Assembly: GCA_029378245.1 (NCBI GenBank)
Contig: JARKIF010000020.1
Coordinates: 372,001-436,000 of the forward strand
Length of the DNA: 64,000 nt
Origin: Roridomyces roridus
Taxonomy: Eukaryota; Basidiomycota; Agaricomycetes; Agaricales; Mycenaceae
Reading direction: 5' to 3'
Position 1 is the stretch's first letter. Each line of letters starts with the position of its first letter. Both the position numbers and the translations under genes were made by a program. Positions 44,976-56,357 of this stretch are shown one piece after another. The notes below the pieces were generated by a model that had not been told where the DNA came from, searched no databases, and saw only the letters and a program-made list of their open reading frames with translations.

Positions 44976-46008
44976 ATGTCCTCGCCGCGAGTCCTCCTCG
45001 CTCTGGCTCTGGCACCCATCTTGACCTTCCTTCGGCGACGCAGCAGTCGACGCTCCCGCAAGCTCCCTCGCAAGAACGAGCGTATCCTACTCATCGGCGC
45101 GTCATCAGGCATCGGTCGCACCCTTGCTCACCAATACGCGGCTCTGGGCGTCAAGTCCCTGTGTGTCGTTGGTAGGAGGCCAGACATGATCGCTGAGGTT
45201 GCTTCCGAGGCAGATAGTGCCACCGCTAGGGAGGGCACGACGGAGGTCCTTGGTGTCGCTGCGGACTTTACGAAAGTCGAGGATATGGTGAATCTACGGA
45301 CGCAGCTGGAATCAAGTGCGTGATCCTCAAGTCTTGCATTCCTGGTAGCTGACATGGGTCTAGAGTGGGGCGGTATCGACACACTCATCGTCGTGGCCGG
45401 AGTGTCTGCGCTGCGACCGTTGCTGGAGATCTCGGGCAAGGGAGACAAGGAGGGTATTCAGCACCTCGTGGACGTCTCTAACCGTGCAATTGAGGGAAAC
45501 TTTACTGGTCCACTCATCGCTGCAGCGACCTTCGTGCGTGTTCAGTCCATCTATCATCATCGTCCCTCACTCTGTGTCCTAGATACCGCTCCTGCAACGA
45601 ACCTCCTCATCCCCGTCCATTCTACTTGTCAACTCTTTGGCCTCCGCCATCCCTGCACCCACCCGTGCTCTTTACGCCTCCACCAAAGCGTCCTCCCTCC
45701 ACCTCTACCAGGCCCTCGCCATCGAGCACCCCCTCATCGCGTTCACGAACTTCCTTCCTAGCACTGTCGAGGGCGACTTCCGTGCATCCGCCATCGATGG
45801 CGGCACTCCACGCGAAGCTGATCCCAATAAGACCGGTCTGAAGCGCGTGGACGTTGCGAGGCGGTGTATTCAAGCTATCGAGCGGGGGGAGAAGAATGTG
45901 TTCATGCCGTGGGTGATGGGGCCTGCTCATTTACTGTATTGGATGTGGCCCCGGCTTTTGGAGAGGTTTGCCAGTAAAAAGTATCAGTTTAGTGTGGAAA
46001 CGCAATGA
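44976..46008 (+). CDS. Short-chain dehydrogenase/reductase (SDR), membrane-anchored
   Basis: Three exons, join(44976..45315, 45364..45533, 45583..46008), give 311 residues. A hydrophobic N-terminus (MSSPRVLLALALAPILTFLR) is followed by an Arg-rich stop-transfer stretch, suggesting an ER or membrane anchor. The Rossmann motif ILLIGASSGIGRTLAHQYA binds NAD(P)H; WGGIDTLIVVAGVSA carries the NNAG-like strand, here VVAG. The catalytic Ser lies in LLVNSLASA, and Tyr/Lys are in LYASTKAS (YxxxK). The introns are 48 and 49 nt, with CTGAC-like branch sites. An alternative ATG at 44946 would add ten residues. The substrate is unknown; this subgroup often reduces lipophilic ketones or 11-beta-HSD-like substrates. 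Confidence 0.85.
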
Positions 46009-46269
46009 GGTGTGGGGTACTCGGTGATACTGATTACTTCGAAAGCCAACTCTGCTTTGGACTCCCTGGTCGAATACTGCTGAGCGCCTTTCATTCCGCA
46101 CGGATGCTGAGGCTCATCTCTCGATACCCAATGCTGAACTCTTCGCGATCCACGATCGTCGATCGAACATCTGAGCCATCACAAGTCATCACACTCTCCT
46201 TTGTCTCTCCTTCGTCCACGATACCAAGGGCCGTTAACGTGAGTGCGCACTGTAATTCAAATTTCTTGT

Positions 46270-47239
46270 CTAACGGTCGACAGAGAATGCCATCTTCTCC
46301 AGTCAAATGACCCTCCGGACGAACGAGAATCCGCACTCATCCACGAATTCCTGGATGAATGCCGCCAGCAGCTGGATGAAATGAAATCCTTTCCTTTTCC
46401 CAGCCCGGAGCCTGACGAGCTAGACCGTTACTTCCAGGCACATCTCGCCCTTCTGTCACTCGTTCGCCACATACCAGGCGAATTGCTCTCCCAGATCTTC
46501 ACCTATGTATCCCACGAGCGGAGGGTCGGACCGTGCCGCATTGAATCCCCGCCGTGGCGTCTGGGCCATATCTGCAGGAGCTGGCGCAATGCGGCGCTGT
46601 CTACGCTGTTCCTTTGGCGTCACATCAGGATTCACGAGCCTCAGTCCCCTATCCTTGACGCCATTTATCCACTATCCATGATTGAAACTCAACCGGTGCG
46701 ATCTGGTATCGCAACTCTGGAAGTGCGTATCAACGTGCGGTCCCGCCAGTCGGTTGACCATCATAAAATCCTATTCGACGCACTCCTGCAGCACTCTCAT
46801 CGCTGGAGCACCCTGCGTGTGACTTTCAGAGGTTCGGCGGAACTTGTGCCCGCGCTCGCCAGCGTGTACAATCGGATGGCCAATCGGATTCCGCTGCTGT
46901 ATAAATTCGTGTTGTCTCAGGAGAACATAAACTCCGGCGAACAACACAGCTATCTCTCCACGCCAAAAAAAAAAAAAAAGAATGTCCTCGTTAGGTAAAC
47001 GTCAAAGGAACCCCTCTTTCAGGGCACGCTCTTTGACGTGCGCTGGCTTTTGCCCCCCGTGTAAATGTCAAATCGGCGGCACGAAACTGGCGTCTCTCCG
47101 CGTGGCGGCGATCGACACTTCCCGTGAATTCGTCGAGAGCGTCCAGGAGGGGTTGGCTTTATTGCCGGACGGGTTGAAAACGTACTTGCTTGATGGGAAG
47201 GAGGGCGAAGATCTCTTGAAGGAGTTAACTATGTGAATA
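46270..47239 (+). pseudogene. F-box protein remnant with poly-A interruption
   Basis: One frame gives PPDERESALIHEFLDECRQQ, then LVRHIPGELLSQIFTYVSHE and PPWRLGHICRSWRNAALSTL FLWRHIRI, a clear agaricomycete F-box N-terminus. It runs into 15 consecutive A residues (46965-46979) and stops. Further on, FQGTLFDVRWLLPPV and then TKLASLRVAAIDTSREFVES VQEGLALLPDGLKTYLL appear in other frames, resembling the expected C-terminus. No good start codon exists before the F-box. At least two frame changes are needed, so this is probably a pseudogene. A homopolymer sequencing error could account for one of them. Confidence 0.6.
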
Positions 47240-47292
47240 AGTACGAGTTGAAAATAATGACATGAGGGAGGATTGCCCATAAGTAGCCGTTG

Positions 47293-48534
47293 TCAATACA
47301 CTCTCCATCCTTCCGCCATAACCCTCTTTCCCCGCTTCAAATTCATCACAACAACATCTAAACCCTCCTCTGCCAACGCCTGCAATCGCAAACCGCCTGC
47401 CTTGATACGAATTCGGCCGAGGTATAAGCCCAGGAAACGAAGCCTCGGAGCGGCGCGCCACCGAGATTCGACCATATCCACAAATGCGTTGCGATCAATT
47501 GTGTCGTTGCGATCGCCCCAAGACAAGGACTTGAGGCGTGGGCAGATGAAGTCCCCGTCGCATGCAAAGGGGACAGTGAGCGCAGCGATGAGCAGAGCAG
47601 TCTCATTCGATGGCCCTAAAAAGTCGACCGCGAGAATCGTCAGCCCTGGGGTCTCATGCAGTATTACGAGGACCGCCGAGGCTGAGGCGTTGCATTTAAA
47701 GAGCGTGAGACTTGCCAAGGTCGCCGCACACTCGGAGCGGTGGAGGAAGGGGAGAATGGGCTCCAAATCACCGCCTTGGACCTGCAGATCGAGGAGTGCC
47801 GGTGCAATGAGGTGCGGGAGGAATGAGGCTGAGGTGGTGACGAGTCGCCGGAGTTGTAGCATGGAGACAACGCCGATGTCGCGCGCAACGTCTCCGAAAT
47901 CAATATCACACTCGACGAGGTTGAAGGCTTTCGAGAGATTCGTGAAGTGCGTCGTGGGGTCTTGGAACGTCGCTTTGTACGATGTCAATTCCCCCCATGA
48001 GGAGAGTGAGATATGTGGAGATCGCTTCCTCCCGAGATCCCCGAGTACCACCCGGCGCAGATTGGGCGTATGGGCGTTTGCGAACACAGTTTCCCATTTC
48101 CGGTCAAGACGCACCGCCCCCCTCCCACTGAAGATTATTTCCTCCAGCAGGGGTAGCAATCCCAGCTCTTTGAACGATTCTGGTGGCGAGTACTGCCAAT
48201 GGAATTCGAGATGGAGGGATCGCCACTGCGCACGCCGCTCCACAAGTTGGTTGAAGACCTTCCAACTCGGTTGGCGCGCGCTGAAGGTGTCGTGAGACGT
48301 GAAACGAAAGACGATATCCAGCGGACTGGTACCAGCGCGCTCGATCTGAAGCTCCAGATCTGGATACCGCACTCGACGAGCCCAGCTTGCTGTCGATAGC
48401 GCGATGGTACTCCACAGTGGAGCATATGCGGGGGCGATGGTGCGCCACGAGCTGCAAATCTGTGCGAGAGACCAGGGAGCGTCCAGACGCCGGGTCAGCG
48501 CGACGGACGGGGTGTCGGGTTTCAGCGGGGATGG
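47293..48534 (-). pseudogene. F-box-like protein, 5' end degenerate
   Basis: The minus-strand frame is open from 48534 to the stop at 47293 (413 codons) and reads APWSLAQICSSWRTIAPAYA PLWSTI, then ...ERAGTSPLDIVFRFTSHD, LPLLEEIIFSGRGAVRLDRK, LVECDIDFGD and DMVESRWRAAPRLRFLGLYL. It is homologous along its length to the genes at 31295 and 54716, which have PWSLAQVC and LVHCDLDFDD. No ATG lies upstream in frame before a TAG at 48535-48537. The expected F-box start (NMPHLYISHPR, like EILCHIFIL) is in another frame just beyond, so a single frameshift separates the two. It could still be expressed from an internal Met, but then without the F-box. Confidence 0.65.
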
Positions 48535-48689
48535 CTAATATAAAGATGTGGCATATTGGCGATGGGTGGGGAGTGTTGGAGGAATCCGGGACGTGTCAAT
48601 CAAGAGTCCCGTGTTCAACATCAAAAGCCGAGGTATCTGGACGAAATGCAGCGACCAGTGATTTGCCAGGGAAAAAGGACGACCATTCA

Positions 48690-49290
48690 AGGAAAGAAGC
48701 CGTGAGGGAATCGAACCCCCGACTGGCTGCGACTCGGGATTCCTGCGTGGATGTAGAGTGAGTGAGGCAAGCAACAGCCCTGCCTGCCTGCTGCGATTGA
48801 ACACGATATTCTTCTCGCCTACATTCCATAGCCAGTGAACTGATTGCCGCAGAGAAGGTCAAGCCACAGTGGGCGCACTGGTTGGACTAAATGTTTGGGC
48901 CTCCGACCTCGTGTCTGGTCACGGTGTTTTACTGATTCAACCCATTCATCATCGGATAGTATCTTGGCAACCAAATGGGGGGAAATCACTTGCCTCACCT
49001 TGGTGAGGAATCGTCCTAATCCACCCCGAACAGCACTTGGTGGGCAACTAAGCAAGTGGATTCCGATTCCGAGTCAACCGAAGCTCACAAAGACGGAAAC
49101 AGATTGTCTTTACAGCACAATTGTGCCATGACATCCCAAACGTACACAGACCTCCACGCGCCGGCAATTCAACCAGGAGAAGAAAAATAACTCGCTGAAA
49201 TCCTATGCGCCGTCGAGGAATCGAACCTCGGACTCAGCCCCTCCATTGTGGTTGATCAGCGCTTGAGTTGTGGTTTCCATAACCTACAAC
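48690..49290 (-). repeat. Two isolated tRNA-like T-arm fragments
   Basis: Minus-strand GGGGGTTCGATTCCCTCACGGC (about 48694-48715) and GAGGTTCGATTCCTCGACGGCGC (about 49206-49230). Neither has a 5' acceptor partner within 100 bp, so they are repeat or pseudogene scraps, not tRNA genes. Confidence 0.45.
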
Positions 49291-49501
49291 GCGACATGAG
49301 ATTGAGTTCACTTAGGCAATAATGTGTAAATTGAATTGAACGAAATCTGAATCTTGAGCAATCCAAAAGTACAGGTCCAAATTTACAGCTGATATTGACG
49401 CAACACTACAAATGAGGCGAGAATCCTGGAAGAGGAGAAAACCGTCTGTGCGGTTATCAGGACACCATTCTCATTCGACGTGTGCCATTGGATCGATACA
49501 G

Positions 49502-51080
49502 CTATACAGAGCTGAATGCTCTATGATGATACACGGCCCTTTCAGGCTACGCAGAGTCAGAATCCAGAAATGGCGAGAGATGAATGGAATGCAGCTCACC
49601 ACACGCGGCAATTCTTTACTGTTGCGCTCGAGGACCGAGGTCGACGTTACTGTCGTATTCCGTTTGATTTCTGGGACGATCTCGGGGGGCTGAGGTATGC
49701 ATACGTGAGACGGGTCGATGTTCGGCGCGTCCCACTTCTCCTTGGGCATTGGGGGAACGGAAGGCGGCGCAAGGATGATCTCGCCCTGAGCAGGGCGGGA
49801 GTTTAATCTGCAATCAATCACGCGTCGTCGAGGTTTGTTCTGTGATCGGGGGGCAAGGACTCACGAGACGAGGAGGGAGTTGGTGTACACTGCGCGACAG
49901 TTATTAGATTTTGGCCGAAAAACAGGGTAGGGACTGACATTTCGCGAGGAAGGTGTACAGGGCGAGCCAGACGACTGAAAGTCGTGAGTGGACAATTTTT
50001 TATGTTGTCAGTTACGCACAGTTATGCTTCATCGTCTGAAACTGAAAGCAATCACATTAGACCGCCATGATTCGCAAGAGTATTCTGAACGACTTACGCT
50101 GATCACGACAACTACGGAGGTCATACTGGCGAGAATCAGATCCGCGGACATTTATGGAACGAAAGCGAGACTGATCACCTTGTAATCAATCCAGTCTCTG
50201 TGAACACGGTTAGATTGGCTCCAAGACAGTTGTGCACAACGCACGAATCGTCCAAGAGACCAACCGAGTTATCAATTTATCACTCCTGGATTGAAGGAAT
50301 AAGCGTCCGTGAATGCAGTCAAACAAGGTTCATCGCACCTAGGGAAATTGTACGCCGAATACATGCGTTTGAGATACTTGCACATAGCCACGCAAATCAC
50401 GACGTCGGTGATAGCACCGACGTTCAAGGCGCTGGTGATGAGCCATCCGTAGGTGTTTTGGAGATGAAAGTAATCGGGCTCCAGTGAGACGTCAAGGATA
50501 GCCACCGCGGACATGGCTATCCCGCCAATGAATCGCAGTAAGCAGAGAGCCCAACAGAATACGCTGAGACGTATAGAGCCAGAGAGGACGCGGATGCGGT
50601 AAGTGAAGAAACTCTAGAGAACGGGTGAGACTTGCAAGGCAGAGAGATATGATTACGCACCTGTACTAGTGCGGTAATGATCGTCTCAAATACCGGTGTG
50701 AGTGAGAGGGCGTAGGAGTTGGCTGGCTTTTCGAGCTCTGGCATGCCAGCCAGGTTGATGGTGAAGTAGTAGATCGATTGGCACGATGTCACGGAGTGGC
50801 AGAGCTCTAGGAATCTTGAAGGACATCAGAAGCAGGGCTCGGAACACGCGAAGACAACTCACAGAACCGATCCAACCTAATCGCACTGACGATTCGGTCG
50901 ACTCATCCCAAGCAGCACGGCAGGACGCACCAAGAGCTTCAAACCCGTCCTATCCGCATGACACCTTTGAAAATACATATATCCTTGCAGGGCTACGACG
51001 CCGAACATGGCCCAGCTGAAGAACACCCCGACTTCCATGACACCGAGAATGGCCGGGGCATCCACGCCGAAGGCAATCAT
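49502..51080 (-). CDS. DUF6534-type multi-pass membrane protein (copy A)
   Basis: Twelve exons, complement(join(49502..49546, 49600..49807, 49865..49889, 49939..49974, 50020..50041, 50098..50125, 50179..50197, 50245..50285, 50339..50613, 50661..50814, 50863..50876, 50931..51080)), give 338 residues. Hydrophobic helices: AILGVMEVGVFFSWAMFGVV; LFLELCHSVTSCQSIYYFTI; VFETIITALVQSFFTYRIRV; LRFIGGIAMSAVAIL; GWLITSALNVGAITDVVICV; and TGLITSMTSVVVVIS. They are followed by the KYLKRMYSAYNFPR loop and a cytoplasmic Pro-rich tail. This is the layout of the fungal DUF6534 family, whose function is unknown. Exon 2 is only 14 nt, and its boundaries are conserved in the two other copies. The last splice (to PERAVYHHRAFSSV) is the least certain. 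Confidence 0.75.
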
Positions 51081-52112
51081 TACGAGAGGGCGTGGCGAGC
51101 AAGGATGGAAGAATGGACGATAGAAAAACAAAGACAGCGAGAGAAAGAAGAAAGTCGTGTATGCTGGGAGGAAGGAAGAAACGATTGAGAAACAAAGTCG
51201 TCGAAGGGGAAGAAAAGATGCAATGGAGGCTATGCCGGCATCAACCTTCGGCATCCCGGAGGATTTAAATATCACTGGTATTCATTCGTCGGACTCGTAG
51301 TCTTACCGGGAGGTGAGGTACACCTCACCTCACCTACTTAATCGTTGCCTTTCTCGACCAAAATCAATCAACAAATTGCCATATTGAGGTCCTCGGAGCT
51401 CAGGTAACCTCCACCTCACACTCGCTTCACGACGAAATTCAATTTCGCGCGTCCGACGTCAAGAGCCTCTCTGTTCTTCCTGGGAGTGGTTCTGTGGTAA
51501 GTATTGTTTTGGCTCAGGCTCCATGGCCAATTGTTCGGTATGGATCCATGGCATTCGTGACATTGCCTCACAACTTTTGTTCGTATCGAAAAGCTCTCCC
51601 GAGTCCTGGTAAGTAGGTACTACGGAAGTCCATTGATAGTTTTCTTCCCACACTCACCGCTGCTTGACCGTGCAATCACCCACGGCCCCGAAGGCTCTGC
51701 TTTCCCCGGACCCGCAAATTCATCCCCCCGTTTGACAGTGGTCTACACGGAAATCATTTGCAAGAGATGCTATGTGTGGGCCAGTGGCATTTGCCCGAGA
51801 CTCCGACAGAGAGAGTTCGATCCTTCCTTGAAAGAAGCGGTCACGGCAGAAGTGGGAGGTAAGTTGGTGAGTACAGTACAGCCCATCCAGCTCTGGTGAG
51901 CTCGAGGAACTCTTTACCATTGGATGGATCAGGGTCTCCATAAATTGCCTCACTGCTGCCGAGGCGGTAAGTGCGGTAGCGGCGTGGTAGTCAGTGCGGT
52001 AGCTGAATTACTTATGGAGGCACCCCTCATTTCTACCAAGCAGTATAATCTTATACATTCAACCGCTTCCAACTACTTATACATTTACATGGACTCTAGC
52101 CTGAGAGCATAG
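51081..52112. other. Intergenic, no gene recognised
   Basis: Contains a palindromic GGTGAGGTACACCTCACC (about 51312-51329) in the region upstream of copy A. No coding motif. Confidence 0.4.
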
Positions 52113-53882
52113 CTACAAGTAAGATACTAAAACCATTCGGCGATACACCAGCCTCATGTGCGTTGGATAGTTAGACAGACATGAACGCCGCCGAAGGATT
52201 GAGATTATACACCGCCTGTTCAGGCTAAGTAGAAGCCACCGAGTCAGCCATTGGATACACAGATAGACAGCCATATAGTTTGGACGCACCACGCGCAGTC
52301 CCCCGCCAGTATACCTCGGGGCCGTCGGGATGAGCGCCGTACTGGAATCTACTGTCGTCGTTTGCATGATTTCGATGGTGATCTGCGGGTTGAACTGAAG
52401 ACACTGATTAGTTAGACGACGCAGATTCGAGTTTCGAGACGTACGTGGGGCGTTCCCGGCCGACTGTGACCGAAAGCGGGACTGCCTGGGCGACTGCTAC
52501 CAGGCGAATCCCACTGGAAGGCTTTTGGTGTGGGGGAAGGAGCGCGGACGATCTCGCGGTGCGCGGGGCGGGAGTTTAATCTAATTATTGTGGCATGTGT
52601 TGACGGCGGTTTGGGGATCCAGGTAAAGGATAACTTACGAGACGAGGAGGGAGTTGGTGTACACTGTGATGGAATTGAGCTTGGTGTTGAATTTACAGGG
52701 AAGGAAGGACGCACGCTTCGCTAGAAAGGTGTACAGTGCAAGCCAGACGACTGAACGCAGTTAGTATCAGAGCTCGTATTCAACGATGACCCACAATTGT
52801 GCTTCATCGTCTGAAACTGAAAGCAGGTTCATCAGACTGGGATAACAGATATTTCAGCCACGTACACTGATCACCACGGCCACAGATGTCATGCTGAGCA
52901 TGCCCATCTAAATCAATGCGCAACAACCAATCAAGGACTTGATCAAGTACCTCGTAATCAACCCGGTCTCTGGGAAGACAGTTAAAATTAAACCAACAGG
53001 ATGCAAATCGACGTACGAATCGTCCAAGAGACCAACCGATCTATCAGCTTGTCGCTCCTATCAGCATGCGTGAGCGCGCCCCAACCCCCCAAGAAACGCA
53101 TTCGTGAATAAGACGCGCACCTGGGAAAGTTATACGCCGAGTACATCCGCTTGAGGTACTTGCACATAGCGATGCAGATGACGACGTCTAGAACAGCGCC
53201 GATATTCAACGCGCAGGTGATTAGCCAGCCGTAGGTATCCTGTAGCACGAAGTAGTCTGGCTCCCTGGCCACGTCCAGGAACGCTTCCACGGCGACGCCC
53301 ATACCACCGATGAATCGCAATAGTCCGAGGCCCCAGCAAAAGGCGCTGAGATAGGTGCGCCCGGAGAGGACGCGGATTCGATAGGCGAAGAAGCCCTGGC
53401 GGAGGACATGTTAATCATGTTGCGGCGATGCGTAGGGGATACGTGCCTGGACTAACGCCGTGATCAACGTCTCAAAAACGGGGGTGATGGAAAGCGCGTA
53501 GGAGTTGGCCGGCTTCTCCAACTCTGGAACTCCCGCGAGGACGATGGTGAAGTAGTAGATGGCTTGGCACGACGCGATGGAGTGAAAGACTTCCAAGAAT
53601 CTGTTGGGTGCGGAAAATGAATCAGAATGGTGTATATGCGTCCTGACTTGATGATACTCACAGAACAGATCCAACCTATCCGCGTTCGCCGTGAATCAAT
53701 CACTCAGCTGTCAAGTCGCGGGCAGGACGCACCAGCAGCTTCAAGCCCGTCCTGTCTGCATGACAGTGCTGGAAATACACGTATCCCTGCAATGCGACGA
53801 CGCCGAACATGACCAAGCTGAAGAACACCCCGACTTCCATGACTCCCAGAATGGCCGGAGCGTCTACGCCGTAGGGGATCAT
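52113..53882 (-). CDS. DUF6534-type multi-pass membrane protein (copy B)
   Basis: Twelve exons, complement(join(52113..52394, 52445..52580, 52639..52663, 52715..52750, 52795..52816, 52866..52893, 52951..52969, 53017..53057, 53121..53395, 53447..53600, 53662..53675, 53733..53882)), give 393 residues. Exon lengths match copy A from exons 1 to 10 (150, 14, 154, 275, 41, 19, 28, 22, 36, 25), strong support for the model. Residues include MIPYGVDAPAILGVMEVGVF, SCQAIYYFTIVLAGVPELEK, ALVQ|GFFAYRIRVLSGRTYL and CKYLKRMYSAYNFPR. Intron 3 has a GC donor (CAG|GCACGT). The C-terminus reads FNPQITIEIMQTTT, then RPNYMAVYLCIQWLTRWLLL and on to 52113. Copy C stops just after the matching VCLWI, so the last ~34 residues here are read-through. 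Confidence 0.78.
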
Positions 53883-54144
53883 CGTCGTTGCGGAAGAAGG
53901 AAAGCGGTAGCGAAGGGGAAGGGACAAGGAGGGGAAGGCGAAAGTCGTCAAGACTGGGGTGGGAGAACGAAGGAAGAGTCCAGAGTCCCAGTTTGCTTAC
54001 CGCGTCCAATATATACTCCAAAACAGTGATTCTTTTCTCGAGGTTTGACAGATTTTCGGAGAGGAGAATCAGATGATCAGCGAAAGATGCGTCGACTTGG
54101 GAATATTGGATACGCCCGAGGCACGACCAAGGCGCAGTAGTCAA

Positions 54145-54715
54145 GAAGAGCGAAGATTGAGCATCGAGAACACTGGCTGCGGAACGCCTGGCGTCATCGC
54201 AGCAGAGGAGATGCTGAGTACTTATGCCATTGGTATGCCATCGGGCGCCACCTCGACAGACTGAAACGGATGTGATTCAAAGATCGGCTTCCCCGGTGAA
54301 GCCCCATCGTGAGTATGAATCAGGAGGGACTTGGATCTGGTCACTGGTGGTGTGAGACAAAGAAGACAAAAGCAGTGCTGATGAGTTTCTTTTTATTTGT
54401 TTGTCGTCTCTTCTTCCCAGGACCAGGACCCACGCTCGCCAAACGCTCCAGATCGCGAAATCTTGTCATCTTGAGACGCGTCTCCCATAGCCAAGACGGT
54501 GCTAATTTCGTGCATCCGACCAAAATCTCTCAAAGTCGCCCATGAAATGAGTCGCGCCCGGGGCAGGAGCTTCCCCCCGCTCCCCGCAGACTGCATCCCA
54601 TCGCAATCGCATCGAAAGTAGCGGCTGGTTACAGAAGATTTGAGCATTTTCCCGCAGCAATGAATCCACGATCAGGCTCTGCCATCAACTCCTCTTCCGT
54701 CCCTGTTTCATCTAC
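54145..54715. other. Intergenic between divergent DUF6534 copy B and F-box gene
   Basis: Shared promoter space. Part of it (the AATATATA stretch near 54007, upstream of copy B) is duplicated upstream of copy C near 59405. Confidence 0.4.
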
Positions 54716-56116
54716 ATGACGTCCGACGACGACACTCTCCCCAAGCTCTCGCAGGAGCTCGATACCTTCCACATATCCCCTACCGCGGAAGCGTCACCGA
54801 TATCGTCTCTCTTCCCCGAAATCCTATGCCACATCTTCATCTTGGCGCTACCACCCCTCGAAGGCCACAGTCCGCTCGACAATCGCCTATCACCAACCCG
54901 GCGACTCGCTCAAACGAAGGATGGTCTCTGGCCACTTGGTCCCCCCTGGTCTCTCGCCCAGGTCTGCGCCCATTGGCGCTCCGTTGCCCTCGGATACGGA
55001 CCTTTGTGGAGCACCATCGTAGTCCCGCAAATAACTCCCAGTCACCACTCGACCTGCAGTCTTTTCTACTTCAAGTTAATCCTCGAGCGCTCCAGCTCTG
55101 CCCCGCTGGACGTCTTGATCAGACTCAATCAATGCAACAAGTTCGTGGATATAATGATACAGACCATCGTTGTACACTGCGCACGGTGGCGGAGCTTATG
55201 GATCGAATGCGACGGGCAGAGGCTCCCACCGGATGAATTCGGTGATTCCCGACTGGGGACGCTGCCTCTCCTCAGGCATTTGACCATTAACGGGGCGCTG
55301 GGACTACGGCTCGAGGAGCGTTTTTATTCCATGTTTAGCGACGCACCCAATCTGCGGAGCGTGGCGCTCCGCAGCCCCGGAGACCTGTCCCATCGCGAGA
55401 TCGTCCTTCCATGGGCACAACTCACGTCGTATCGAGCAAAAGACCCATCCGCCTCTGCGCATTTCAAGCGTCTCTTGGTCACGACGCAACTCGTCCACTG
55501 CGATTTGGACTTTGATGATGCACAATTCCCAGGGATTCCGGCCGACCTCAGGGGAGTCGTCACCCTCCAGCGCCTGCGTCGTCTCGTCATTACCAACACC
55601 GAAGTCCTGCAGCACATTATCGCACCGTGCCTACAGGAGTTGCAGGTTCACGGTGTCGTCGACCACGTGCCGTCCTTCATGCATCGATCCTCTTGCGTCT
55701 TGACCCGACTCACGCTCTTCATGTGCATCTCCCCCGCGTCGCAGATTGTGGCACTTCTGCAGCTCGCATCTTCCATTACGGTCCTCGAACTCGATTATTT
55801 GGGATCAGCCGACGAGACCGCCGTCCTCATCTCCGCGCTCACAATCGGCGCTGCCGAACCCATCTGCCCTGGCCTCGCCTCCCTGTCTTGGGGTGACAGA
55901 AACGACGTCGTCGACCGCGAGTCTCTCGTAGACATGGTCGAATCCCGATGGCGTTTGGACCCGCCGGGTCAACTGCGTTTCGTTGGCGTGTATCTTGGAT
56001 GCCGGCGGATGAAGGCTGCAGGGTGGCGTCTGCGGTGTCTCGCGAATGAGGGACTGGAGGTGGTTTTGAGGATTCAGAAGAAGGGGAGGAGGGTGATGGA
56101 GCGGTGGAGAGAGTAG
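54716..56116 (+). CDS. F-box-like protein (intact copy)
   Basis: Intronless, 466 residues from ATG 54716 (MTSDDDTLPKLSQELDTFHI). F-box-like segment SSLFPEILCHIFILALPPLE, then PPWSLAQVCAHWRSVALGYG and PLWSTIVVPQ. LRR-like repeats follow (LPLLRHLTINGALGLRLEER, LRRLVITNTEVLQHIIAPCL, TRLTLFMCISPASQIVALLQ, ITVLELDYLGSADETAVLIS), ending ESRWRLDPPGQLRFVGVYLG and KKGRRVMERWRE. It is the best-preserved member of a local family that includes 31295, 47293 and the remnant at 59585-61140. An SCF adaptor role is inferred from the F-box. It diverges from the DUF6534 copy B upstream. Confidence 0.82.
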   Translation: MTSDDDTLPKLSQELDTFHISPTAEASPISSLFPEILCHIFILALPPLEGHSPLDNRLSPTRRLAQTKDGLWPLGPPWSLAQVCAHWRSVALGYGPLWSTIVVPQITPSHHSTCSLFYFKLILERSSSAPLDVLIRLNQCNKFVDIMIQTIVVHCARWRSLWIECDGQRLPPDEFGDSRLGTLPLLRHLTINGALGLRLEERFYSMFSDAPNLRSVALRSPGDLSHREIVLPWAQLTSYRAKDPSASAHFKRLLVTTQLVHCDLDFDDAQFPGIPADLRGVVTLQRLRRLVITNTEVLQHIIAPCLQELQVHGVVDHVPSFMHRSSCVLTRLTLFMCISPASQIVALLQLASSITVLELDYLGSADETAVLISALTIGAAEPICPGLASLSWGDRNDVVDRESLVDMVESRWRLDPPGQLRFVGVYLGCRRMKAAGWRLRCLANEGLEVVLRIQKKGRRVMERWRE

Positions 56117-56357
56117 TACTGGTACGTGTGTTCTTTTCGTCTGACTGGCGGAAAACTGACGGACGCATGCCCCTTATTCCAAGCAGTGATCTTTTACATT
56201 TACACCACCTGTTCTGAATTTGAATACGTATTTGCATCGACTTGGACTAGCTTAGAAACCAATTGGTACACCTAGACAGACACAGACTTGAACCCCGCCG
56301 AGGGATTCAGATTATACACCGCCTGTTCCGGCTAAGTAAAAGCCACCCAGTCAGCCA

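Noticed and set aside
47273..48295. 340-residue open frame on the plus strand
   Set aside because: It is the antisense shadow of the F-box-like frame at 47293-48534; the minus-strand protein aligns with paralogues, this one has no motif.
48690..49290. Two candidate tRNA genes (B boxes with short stems)
   Set aside because: No 5' acceptor strand pairs with the 3' end in either case; listed only as tRNA-like fragments.
50339..53395. Possibility that the multi-pass proteins are STE3 pheromone receptors
   Set aside because: Tempting because of the pheromone-like gene, but the helices and exon plan (ALVQ-FF-YRIR-LSG, YLKRMYSAYNFPR) are those of the DUF6534 family, not STE3.
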